DNA of 12,549 bases from CAZJUP01 sp964549275 (lineage in GTDB: Bacteria > Fidelibacterota > Marinisomatia > Marinisomatales > TCS55). The stretch lies in contig CAZJUP010000029.1 in assembly GCA_964549275.1 (NCBI GenBank), forward strand, positions 1 to 12,549, read 5' to 3'. Shown in pieces: positions 6,894 through 12,549 of this stretch. The notes under the pieces were generated by a model, which did not search any database, had not been told where the DNA came from, and worked only from the letters and a program-made list of their open reading frames with translations. The first letter of the stretch is position 1. Every line of letters begins with the position of its first letter. The position numbers and the translations under genes were made by a program.

Positions 6894-7940
6894 ATGAAAA
6901 AGTTATTCATAATAGGAACAGGAATTTTGACTGTTTTCATGATGGGTTCTTGCGAAGAATCGGTAAACGAGGAAAGTTCAGTACACAAAGTGATTGTTTC
7001 TCCGTCAAATCCTGAATTAATGCCGGGACAAACTGTGCAACTCTTTGCTATGGCTATTGATGATTCAAAAACATCCTTAGATATTCCGATTACATGGATG
7101 ACAAGTGATGTTGCTGTAGCAAGTGTATCGGAGAACGGTTTGGTTACAGCACAGTCTGATGGCAATGTGACCATTACTGCTAAAGCGGAAGATAAATCCG
7201 GCTCCGTGGATATTTTTATAAGTTCAGTCCGAAGAAAAATACTTAGCGAACTATTCACTTCAAGTACATGAAACCCCTGCGCTTCCGCGGAGCGGAAGCT
7301 AAACAATTACTTGGACCCAAATCATGGAGTCTATGTAGGAGAAGGATTGGATTCTTTGTGGATTCCCATAGCGTATCATGTTTGGTGGCCGGGAAATGGA
7401 GATGACCCTATGTGTTGGGCTGATTATGAAATGAATGAAACTCGCAATAATTATTATGGAAATAATTATACACCACATATGTTCAGCAATGGAAAAGATT
7501 CAGAGTCTGTAACTTCTTATTGGGCACGCCATCCCAGAGAATATTTAGATACAATTTCTCCTTTAGAAATACAAATGTCCGGTTCGAGAAGCGAACAGGA
7601 AATTGATTTAGACATAGAAATTGTTATGAAAAAATTGATTCCGGGAAGTGACTTGAGATTATTTGTCGCGGCTACAATGGATACAATAGATTATCCCGGG
7701 TCTCCTAATGGACTTACTGAGCATCACCATGCAGTGATGGGTATGCTGGCAGGGAATCATGGGACTGAGATTTCTCTCGAAATTGATACACTATTAATCT
7801 ATTCGTATTCATGGACGGTCCCGGATAATTGGAAAAATTCTATTTCATTCTCGTGGAACATAAAAGATTTACGGTTAGTTGCTTGGGTTCAAAATTATCA
7901 ATCACAAGAGGTTCTTCAGGCAGAAGAGCTGGTTTTTTAA
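6894..7940 (+). CDS. Omp28-family lipoprotein, probable selenoprotein (in-frame TGA at 7269)
   Basis: Read through its single in-frame TGA, this frame encodes 348 residues. Residues 1-20 are a lipoprotein signal (MKKLFIIGTG..., lipobox MGSC, lipidated C20). Residues of about 32-110 are a BIG2 Ig-like domain (VIVSPSNPELMPGQ, ITWMTSDVAVASVS, GLVTA). Then comes an Omp28-type thioredoxin-like domain: RKILSELFTSST, residue 126 = TGA, N-P-C129, with the presumed cis-Pro at P194 in NYTPHMFSNGK. The C-terminal part is typical of Omp28, including LTEHHHAVMGML and LRLVAWVQNYQSQEVLQAEEL. Omp28 relatives carry Cys-x-x-Cys here, so the TGA replaces the first redox Cys, giving U-N-P-C, and a SECIS-like hairpin follows. 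It is probably a surface-anchored thiol/selenol oxidoreductase. Alternatives are a nonsense mutation or a TGC/TGT-to-TGA sequencing error. Naive calling gives 6894-7271 and a TTG-started 7311-7940. selA, selB, selC and selD are not in this window. Confidence 0.85.
7269..7271 (+). other. candidate selenocysteine codon (TGA) in U-x-x-C motif
   Basis: This TGA is codon 126 of the Omp28-like frame. It is followed in frame by AAC CCC TGC (N-P-C), and the frame then stays open for 219 more sense codons to TAA at 7938. The upstream residues FTSST and the downstream NPCASAE match the context around the CxxC of Omp28-type proteins. TGA differs by one base from either Cys codon. The neighbouring TlpA-like gene terminates normally at TGA (5072-5074), so a code in which TGA is always sense is unlikely. 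Confidence 0.82.
7281..7299 (+). promoter_or_regulatory. bacterial SECIS-like hairpin
   Basis: GCTTCCGC (7281-7288) pairs perfectly with GCGGAAGC (7292-7299) around a GGA loop (7289-7291), making an 8-bp GC-rich stem in AT-rich DNA. The stem starts 9 nt after the TGA, and 17 nt separate the TGA from the first loop G. From memory, the E. coli fdhF SECIS has 18 nt between UGA and a GGUC loop, so geometry and loop-leading GG agree. The bulged U of the E. coli element is absent, as is common in other bacteria. The hairpin lies inside the coding frame (residues ASAERKL) and would bind the SelB elongation factor. Confidence 0.78.
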
Positions 7941-7946
7941 CACTTT

Positions 7947-8003
7947 GGGGTGAAAATCAATTGGTGAACTCGAGGATAATCCATTAAATTTCGCCCCGTT
8001 TTC
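7947..8003 (+). terminator. weak terminator candidate after the Omp28-like gene
   Basis: GGGGTGAAA (7947-7955) can pair with TTTCGCCCC (7989-7997) over 9 bp with one G-U, followed by GTTTTC. The 33-nt loop is long and the T run is short, so this is a tentative terminator for the gltX-to-Omp28 run. Confidence 0.3.
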
Positions 8004-8031
8004 AAAGAAAAAATGCTTATTTAAAAGTGAT

Positions 8032-8102
8032 TGGGGTGTCGTCTAATGGTAGGACACCAGGTTCTGGCCCTGGCAGTTGGGGTTCGAGTCCCTACACCCC
8101 AG
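8032..8102 (+). tRNA. tRNA-Gln(CUG)
   Basis: A complete cloverleaf. The acceptor is TGGGGTG (8032-8038) with CACCCCA (8095-8101), the D arm is GTC...GAC, and the anticodon stem is CCAGG/CCTGG around loop TTCTGGC with anticodon CTG. The variable region is short, and the T arm has loop TTCGAGT. The weak U1-A72 pair and discriminator G are typical of tRNA-Gln and are recognised by GlnRS, which is encoded upstream. CCA is not encoded (GCAT follows). It reads CAG codons. Confidence 0.93.
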
Positions 8103-8123
8103 CATAAGACGTCAAGATTTTAT

Positions 8124-8200
8124 GCGCCCGTAGCTCAATTGGATAGAGTGTCTGGCTACGGACCAGAAGGTTGGGGGTTCGAATCCTCCCGGGCGTACCA
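8124..8200 (+). tRNA. tRNA-Arg(ACG)
   Basis: A complete cloverleaf. The acceptor is GCGCCCG (8124-8130) with CGGGCGT (8190-8196). The D arm lies around AGCTCAATTGGATAGAGT, and the anticodon stem is TCTGG/CCAGA with loop CTACGGA and anticodon ACG (8158-8160). The T loop is TTCGAAT, the discriminator A is at 8197, and CCA is encoded at 8198-8200. A34 would be edited to inosine by TadA so that CGU, CGC and CGA are read. It is 21 nt downstream of tRNA-Gln and probably cotranscribed with it. Confidence 0.94.
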
Positions 8201-8222
8201 AAATAAATTATAAAATTAACCC

Positions 8223-8245
8223 CGCAGGCGACACTTGCGTTTTTT
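8223..8245 (+). terminator. intrinsic terminator after the tRNA pair
   Basis: CGCAGG (8223-8228) pairs with CTTGCG (8234-8239), with one G-U, around the loop CGACA. Six T residues follow at 8240-8245. It sits 23 nt after the tRNA-Arg CCA end and is well placed to end the tRNA transcript. Confidence 0.8.
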
Positions 8246-8468
8246 GAGTCTATTTGTATTTAAGATTACTTAAAGAAAAGTACACTTTATAATGTTTAAT
8301 CATTTAGTATCTTAGAAAAATTGATAACGACAATAATAAGAGTATTTGGATAATCTTATCCATCGATATTTAGTCCTGATGGTATGATAACAAATTAAAA
8401 TTCCTCTTTATATAGAATGGTAATCCCAACACCTATATGAGGATATATGCAGAAAAAGTATAAATATA

Positions 8469-8497
8469 TTGATTAAAAATAATTATGGTTGTAAACT
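8469..8497 (+). promoter_or_regulatory. candidate promoter of the TetR gene
   Basis: TTGATT (8469-8474) and TAAACT (8492-8497) each match the sigma-70-type consensus at four of six positions with a 17-bp spacer. The 16-bp palindrome begins 3 bp downstream, where the transcription start would be, a typical arrangement for repressor blockade. Consensus-based and tentative, since FCB primary sigma factors may prefer other motifs. Confidence 0.35.
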
Positions 8498-8499
8498 AA

Positions 8500-8515
8500 G
8501 TTAGTGAACATTAAC
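8500..8515 (+). promoter_or_regulatory. putative TetR operator, copy 1
   Basis: GTTAGTGAACATTAAC is an imperfect palindrome, with 12 of 16 positions matching its reverse complement. It is repeated exactly at 9139-9154. It ends 5 bp before the first possible ATG of the TetR gene and follows the promoter candidate, suggesting autoregulation. Confidence 0.72.
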
Positions 8516-8520
8516 AAGCT

Positions 8521-9120
8521 ATGGCATTTCTTATGAATATGAAAAAATATACCGAGAGGCAAAACCAAATAATTCAGGAATCAATCCGACTGATCGCTGA
8601 AAAGGGTATTCAGGGTTTGACCATTAAGAACATTTCAAAAGCCATTGGCATTACCGAGCCGGCTATTTACCGCCATTTTGAAAGTAAAAATGATATTATT
8701 CTCGGAATTATTTCTACAATGAGATCTTCCACTGATGAAGATCTTTCTCAAATAAATGAGAATAATCAAACGATAGATAAAATTAGAAAAATGATCCAGG
8801 GTCATACCAATCGATTTATTAAAAACCCATCATTAACAGCTATTATTTTTTCCGAAGAAATATTCAATAATAATAGTATTCTCGTAAAGCCTATTCGAAT
8901 GATGATGAAAATGAATCAGAATAAATTGATCACTATGATTGAAAAGGGACAAGAAGCAGGCGATGTTCGTAAAGATATTCAAGCGGAACAAATATCACTG
9001 TTGGTCATTGGCAGCTTTCGGTTTTTAGTAAGTAAATGGCATATAATGAATTTCGAATTTGATCTCAAAAAAGAAGTCAATGAAATGTTGAACGCAATAG
9101 AAAAGGTGCTAAACAACTAA
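8521..9120 (+). CDS. TetR-family transcriptional regulator
   Basis: A ligand-responsive DNA-binding repressor of 199 aa, a normal TetR length. The N-terminal domain has helix 1 (RQNQIIQESIRLIAEKG), then the helix-turn-helix at about residues 34-56 (TIKNISKAIGITEPAIYRHFESK). The AIYRHFESK block is the family hallmark. The C-terminal helical domain, which would bind ligand and dimerise, is not conserved enough to name a ligand. Three in-frame ATGs (8521, 8533, 8539) compete. The last gives MKKYTERQ, a typical TetR beginning, and leaves more room after the operator; none has a clear Shine-Dalgarno site. Identical 16-bp palindromes flank the gene on both sides, and the exporter starts 51 nt after its stop, so it most likely represses itself and the export operon until the exported compound or a related signal binds. 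Confidence 0.93.
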   Translation: MAFLMNMKKYTERQNQIIQESIRLIAEKGIQGLTIKNISKAIGITEPAIYRHFESKNDIILGIISTMRSSTDEDLSQINENNQTIDKIRKMIQGHTNRFIKNPSLTAIIFSEEIFNNNSILVKPIRMMMKMNQNKLITMIEKGQEAGDVRKDIQAEQISLLVIGSFRFLVSKWHIMNFEFDLKKEVNEMLNAIEKVLNN

Positions 9121-9138
9121 AATTTTTTACTCATAAAT

Positions 9139-9154
9139 GTTAGTGAACATTAAC
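9139..9154 (+). promoter_or_regulatory. putative TetR operator, copy 2
   Basis: An exact second copy of GTTAGTGAACATTAAC lies in the 51-bp gap between the TetR gene and the exporter. It is 7 bp upstream of the exporter's AGGA Shine-Dalgarno site (9162-9165) and 17 bp before its ATG. The flanks of the two copies differ, so the repeat is confined to the 16 bp expected of a TetR site rather than being a larger duplication. Confidence 0.72.
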
Positions 9155-9171
9155 TATTAATAGGAAAAATA

Positions 9172-11472
9172 ATGCTAAACATACTTGAAAAATTATTAAA
9201 ACAACCAATAATGGTTCTGATTGTTTTCTTCGGAATGACTCTATTCTTCATTTCGGAAATGAAAGATAATACACAGATGGAAACAGATTTGGACAAATAT
9301 ATGCCCCAAGACCATCCTGCTTTTATTTATAGTGACCAAGCGGCCGAATGGTTCGATATAAAAGATGGAATTATTATTGCTGTGGAAAATCCAAATGGGA
9401 TATATAATGCTGGCACCTTGACAAAAATCAAACAACTCACCAAAGATTTACAAAAGATGGATGAGATCGAAAAGCAAGATGTGACTTCATTATATACGGC
9501 TGATAATATTGTTGGGACCGACGATGGAATGGACGTGAAAGCATTTTATAAACGCGTTCCAAAGTCACAAGAAAAGTTGGATGAACTCCAAGAAAAAGTC
9601 CGCTCTAATGAAATGGTTTATGGACGGCTTGTTTCAGAAAAAGAAACCGTTTCGGTGATAATTGCCCGAATAAATGATGATGTATTTACTCAGGAATTTT
9701 ATAATGAAATTCTTGAACTGGCTCATTCCTACGAAGGAGATGAAAATATTCATGTAGCGGGTCGTCCTATTGTAGAAGGAACTATGGCTGTTTTAGGGCC
9801 AGCGGATATGAAAAAAATGGTTCCCATTGTGCTAACGGTAATTGTTGGTATCTTGTTGGTATTACTACGAAGTGTGAAAAACACAATTTTAACCATGTTG
9901 GTTGTGTCATTTAGTACTATTTGGACATTTGGATTATTGGCAGTAGTCGGGATCCCAATATATGCTGTGTTCACTACGATTCCGGTGATGCTCATTGCTA
10001 TTGGCGTGGCAGATGGGATTCATTTATTTAGCCATGTTGATTTATTTAGAGTTGAAAATCCAACTGCATCAAAAATTGATACCATCAAAAATATGATTCA
10101 AGAAATGTGGAAGCCCGTGGTCATGACATCTGTTACCACTGCTATTGGCTTTATATCCTTATTAACATCACAGGTTTACCCCATTAAATATTTTGGTATT
10201 TTTACAGCATTCGGAGTATTAGCCGCCATGGTTTTGTCGCTGGTTTTAATTCCGGCCGGTATGATGATTGTTGGATTACCTAAAATACAAAATTTAAGAG
10301 TTCATAGCAAAAATGATAAACAAGCAGTCATATTTGCACATTCATTTGCATCGGGGCTATTAAAATATAAATGGGTGACAATTGGACTAACATCACTCGT
10401 TATAGTTTTATCTATAATCGGAACAAGTAAAGTTTGGATTAATTCCAGCTTTTTAGACAAGTTTGAAAAAAACAGCGATATTGTATTAACGGACAAATTC
10501 ATTAATGAAAATTTCGGCGGTACTTCCACCTTAAACCTTGTTTTACAATCTAGCGGCAAAGATGTTTTTAAAAATCCTGCCATATTGGAATTGGTCGATA
10601 AAATGCAAACGGATGTGGAATCCATTGAAGTTGTGGGCTCTTCTTTCGGGCTCACCGATTATTTATTACGCATGAACAAAGTGATGCATGCTGATGACGA
10701 ATTGTATAACATTGTGCCAGAAACATCTGATTTAATTGCACAATATATAATTTTGTATGAAATGTCAGGAGACCCTGAAAATTTATGGCAGGTCACTGAT
10801 TTTAATTATCAAAAATTAAATGTGACATTCCAATTAAAAAGTGACGATTCAAAAAGTATTAACTCTGCAATAAACCGAATTGAGTCATATCGAGACCAAT
10901 TTCAGTCCTTAAATATTGATTTGAACTTTGCCGGTTCTGGTTACAAGGCATTGGTGTTTACGGATTTGATATTAAAAGGTCAAATTGCCAGTTTGCTCAT
11001 GTCTTTAGTCATTGTAGCGGTGCTATTGAGTTTTATGTTTAAGAATGTGGTTGCAGGACTCACAGGTACAGTTCCAATAATCATTACGGCTGCCATCAGT
11101 TTTGGCGTTATGGGACTCTTGAATATTCCATTAAGTACAACGACCGCTCTTATGTCCAGTATTTCCATTGGAATTGGTATCGATTATGCGGTGCATTTTA
11201 TAGATCGATATCGAGAGAATACGAATAAAACAAAGAATATGGAATTAGCCATTCAGCGCACGATGCATCACAGTGGGCGTGCCATTGTCTTTAATGCAGC
11301 TGTGGTAATAGCTGGTTTTATGGTGATGCTTTTTTCTGTCTTTCCACCTAACAGAGAATTGGGATTTTTGGTCTCACTCAATATGTTTACCAGTTTTGTC
11401 GGCACGATTACTGTAATGGTACTCATCATAGAACAGAAAAAACTTTTTTGCAAAAGAAGCAATAATAAATAA
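9172..11472 (+). CDS. RND/MMPL-superfamily exporter (COG1033 type)
   Basis: A predicted inner-membrane, proton-driven exporter of 766 aa with the two-fold RND layout. TM1 is at about 13-31, followed by a large periplasmic loop to about 215. A TM bundle starts at 217 (VPIVLTVIVGILLVLL) and includes IAIGVADGIHLF with D281. A second TM1-like helix lies at about 402-422, then a second periplasmic loop and a second bundle from about 605, including SISIGIGIDYAVHFIDRY with D671. The paired GxxDGxH and GIGIDYxxH motifs are typical of the COG1033 'predicted exporter' group, related to MmpL and HpnN lipid transporters, and probably carry the proton-relay aspartates. The start has AGGA at 6-nt spacing. 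The LolA-like gene follows after 15 nt and an outer-membrane protein after that. The substrate is unknown; a lipid or other hydrophobic compound is likely from context. Confidence 0.92.
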   Translation: MLNILEKLLKQPIMVLIVFFGMTLFFISEMKDNTQMETDLDKYMPQDHPAFIYSDQAAEWFDIKDGIIIAVENPNGIYNAGTLTKIKQLTKDLQKMDEIEKQDVTSLYTADNIVGTDDGMDVKAFYKRVPKSQEKLDELQEKVRSNEMVYGRLVSEKETVSVIIARINDDVFTQEFYNEILELAHSYEGDENIHVAGRPIVEGTMAVLGPADMKKMVPIVLTVIVGILLVLLRSVKNTILTMLVVSFSTIWTFGLLAVVGIPIYAVFTTIPVMLIAIGVADGIHLFSHVDLFRVENPTASKIDTIKNMIQEMWKPVVMTSVTTAIGFISLLTSQVYPIKYFGIFTAFGVLAAMVLSLVLIPAGMMIVGLPKIQNLRVHSKNDKQAVIFAHSFASGLLKYKWVTIGLTSLVIVLSIIGTSKVWINSSFLDKFEKNSDIVLTDKFINENFGGTSTLNLVLQSSGKDVFKNPAILELVDKMQTDVESIEVVGSSFGLTDYLLRMNKVMHADDELYNIVPETSDLIAQYIILYEMSGDPENLWQVTDFNYQKLNVTFQLKSDDSKSINSAINRIESYRDQFQSLNIDLNFAGSGYKALVFTDLILKGQIASLLMSLVIVAVLLSFMFKNVVAGLTGTVPIIITAAISFGVMGLLNIPLSTTTALMSSISIGIGIDYAVHFIDRYRENTNKTKNMELAIQRTMHHSGRAIVFNAAVVIAGFMVMLFSVFPPNRELGFLVSLNMFTSFVGTITVMVLIIEQKKLFCKRSNNK

Positions 11473-11475
11473 CAA

Positions 11476-11481
11476 AAGGAG
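11476..11481 (+). promoter_or_regulatory. strong Shine-Dalgarno site for the LolA-like gene
   Basis: AAGGAG lies 6 nt before the ATG at 11488 and fixes that start. It contrasts with the absence of such sites before the genes in the first 7 kb of the window. Confidence 0.8.
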
Positions 11482-11487
11482 CTGATC

Positions 11488-12258
11488 ATGAAATTCAAAT
11501 CAAAACTTATAAATATCATCTTATTCACAGGGATGATTTTTGCCCAAGACTTAAGCGGCCTCGAAGTGATTCAAAAGGTGTATGATCGTCCAACTGGAAA
11601 TGATATGACTGGGGATTTAATTATGACCATAGAAAATTCTCGTGGAAATCAACGGATTCGAAAAATAAAACAATTTGTAAAAACAGTCAAAAATGGTGAA
11701 AAGAAAATAATGTTTTTCCTTTCTCCTGCCGATGTGAAAAATACATCTTTTATGACTTGGAGTTATGATGATGCAACAAAAAGTGACGACCAATGGATTT
11801 ACCTGCCAGCGCTTAAAAAAGTAAAAAGAATTACCAGTGACAGTAAAGGAGATTATTTTATGGGATCCGATTTTACATATGACGATTTAGGAGATAGACA
11901 TCCATCTGATGATAATCACACAATCTTAGGGGAAGAATTGATTGATGGTAAAGAAACAATTATCATTGAAAGTGTCCCAAAAGATGAAGATTATATGTAT
12001 GCCAGAACTGTTACATGGGTGGTGAAAGATTCTTGGATTGGTTTGAAAAAGGAATTTTATGATGAAGATGATGAATTGTTAAAAATATTGACTGTGAATG
12101 GACAAGAATCCTTTGGTGATGTCATTGTTTTAACCAAAGTCATAATGAAGAATATCCAGAAGAATCAATTTACGATGATGGAATTTTCAGATGTGCAAAT
12201 TGATAAAGGTATTCCAAATAATAAATTTACTGAACGCATAATGAAGCGGGGGATATAA
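11488..12258 (+). CDS. LolA-like periplasmic 'outer membrane lipoprotein-sorting' family protein
   Basis: A predicted periplasmic protein of 256 aa with a signal peptide (MKFKSKLINIILFTGMIFAQ, cleaved near AQ-D). The mature part resembles the LolA-like family often annotated as outer membrane lipoprotein-sorting protein. Family-typical blocks are the DLSGLEVIQKVYDRPTG start, RKIKQFVKT, KIMFFLSPADVKNTSFMTWSY, DDQWIYLPALKKVKRI, and GDYFMGSDFTYDDLGDR. The fold is a half-open beta-barrel that holds hydrophobic molecules. Genes of this family commonly sit beside COG1033 exporters, as here. It may receive the exporter's substrate in the periplasm and pass it to the outer-membrane partner (inference); it is unlikely to be the housekeeping LolA itself. 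Its TAA overlaps the next ATG (TAATG). Confidence 0.88.
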   Translation: MKFKSKLINIILFTGMIFAQDLSGLEVIQKVYDRPTGNDMTGDLIMTIENSRGNQRIRKIKQFVKTVKNGEKKIMFFLSPADVKNTSFMTWSYDDATKSDDQWIYLPALKKVKRITSDSKGDYFMGSDFTYDDLGDRHPSDDNHTILGEELIDGKETIIIESVPKDEDYMYARTVTWVVKDSWIGLKKEFYDEDDELLKILTVNGQESFGDVIVLTKVIMKNIQKNQFTMMEFSDVQIDKGIPNNKFTERIMKRGI

Positions 12259-12549
12259 TGAATAAAAAATCACTTACAATCAGTTTAGTTTTACTATTAG
12301 GGGCAAATTTATTTGCTCAAAGTTTGGACATAAATGGATATGTGCGCACGTATCTTGGTGTTTTAACCAATGATAACTATGACTATTCAATACATCAAAA
12401 TACATTCGATTTAAAATTGAAACGCACCGATGATAATGTGTCTTTCTTTGCGAATCCATATGTGTATCAATATCCTAATCAGGAGACACAATTGGGGCTT
12501 CGAGAAGCCTATATGGATGTGTATTTCAATTCAATGGATTTACGCATAG
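12258..12549 (+). CDS. predicted outer-membrane beta-barrel protein, partial (3' end outside window)
   Basis: An open frame starting at the ATG that overlaps the preceding TAA by one base (TAATG), implying translational coupling. The visible 97 residues begin with a signal peptide (MNKKSLTISLVLLLGANLFAQ). Alternating strands rich in aromatic and polar residues follow (SLDINGYVRTYLGVL, TFDLKLKRTDDNVSFFANPYVYQY, LGLREAYMDVYF), as in porin-like outer-membrane barrels. Homologous exporter clusters often carry a DUF1302-type barrel at this place, but the fragment is too short to assign a family. It probably completes an inner membrane-periplasm-outer membrane route with the two genes before it. 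Confidence 0.8.
   Translation, partial: MNKKSLTISLVLLLGANLFAQSLDINGYVRTYLGVLTNDNYDYSIHQNTFDLKLKRTDDNVSFFANPYVYQYPNQETQLGLREAYMDVYFNSMDLRI

Larger units (their letters stand above)
8246..8520. other. AT-rich intergenic region upstream of the TetR gene
   Basis: About 275 bases with no supported coding frame, RNA gene or strong hairpin. Its right end contains the promoter candidate and the first copy of the 16-bp palindrome. I see nothing else in it. Confidence 0.7.

Noticed and set aside
5072..7271. Alternative genetic code with TGA as sense codon
   Set aside because: The TlpA-like gene ends at TGA at the expected family length, and no other gene in the window has an internal TGA.
6866..7306. 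146-codon antisense frame
   Set aside because: It is a complementary-strand shadow of the lipoprotein gene with no start context or recognisable domain. Other antisense frames inside gltX, glnS and the exporter were rejected for the same reason.
7260..7311. Frameshift or ordinary pseudogene at the Omp28-like gene
   Set aside because: No frame change is needed; only one TGA interrupts the frame, and it falls on the redox Cys with a SECIS-like hairpin behind it. A plain nonsense mutation or base error remains possible but is less likely.
7311..7940. A separate TTG-started gene of 209 codons
   Set aside because: It is in the same frame as 6894-7271, the intervening codons (NPCASAERKLNNY) are open and fit the Omp28 domain, and the TTG falls inside a thioredoxin-like helix. 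It is the C-terminal part of the TGA-containing gene.
8031..8213. 60-codon open frame over the tRNA pair
   Set aside because: It lies almost entirely within the two tRNA genes and has no protein-like features.
1..12549. CRISPR array, insertion sequence or prophage
   Set aside because: No regularly spaced repeats, transposase, integrase or phage genes were seen. The only clear repeat is the 16-bp TetR-site pair.

Overview
The window is AT-rich bacterial DNA with every gene on the + strand. The gene content points to a Gram-negative member of the Fibrobacteres-Chlorobi-Bacteroidetes (FCB) superphylum or a relative such as Marinimicrobia. The clues are a DUF6029-like outer-membrane barrel, an Omp28-type lipoprotein, a TlpA-like thioredoxin, a bacterial GlnRS and first-block genes without clear Shine-Dalgarno sites. 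The lineage is inferred from family resemblance, not from a search.

Block 1 (1-7940): the 3' part of a tRNA-Ser(UGA), then a compact co-directional run with gaps of 4-40 nt. The order is gltX (GluRS), glnS (GlnRS), a secreted protein with a CsgG/FlgO/TolB-like N-terminus, a TlpA/ResA-like periplasmic thioredoxin (CAPC), a DUF6029-like beta-barrel, and an Omp28-type lipoprotein with a BIG2 domain.

The main finding is in the last gene. One open frame from 6894 to 7940 is interrupted only by a TGA at 7269-7271. That TGA sits exactly where the Omp28/thioredoxin-like fold has the first Cys of CxxC, giving T-(TGA)-N-P-C. Nine bases after it begins a perfect 8-bp GC-rich hairpin with a GGA loop, the spacing and loop type expected of a bacterial SECIS. 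The simplest reading is an Omp28-family selenoprotein with a U-N-P-C active site, which conventional gene calling would split into a 125-aa lipoprotein and a 209-aa orphan. Together with the TlpA-like and DUF6029-like neighbours it may form a thiol/selenol redox module at the outer membrane.

Block 2 (about 7941-8245): a weak terminator candidate, tRNA-Gln(CUG), tRNA-Arg(ACG) with encoded CCA, and a good intrinsic terminator.

Block 3 (8246-12549): an AT-rich intergenic region with a promoter candidate, a TetR-family regulator, a COG1033-type RND/MMPL exporter, a LolA-like periplasmic protein and the start of a predicted outer-membrane barrel cut by the window end. An identical 16-bp imperfect palindrome lies just before the regulator and again between regulator and exporter. 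This strongly suggests that the regulator controls itself and the export operon. The exporter, periplasmic protein and barrel look like a pathway moving a hydrophobic substrate across the envelope.
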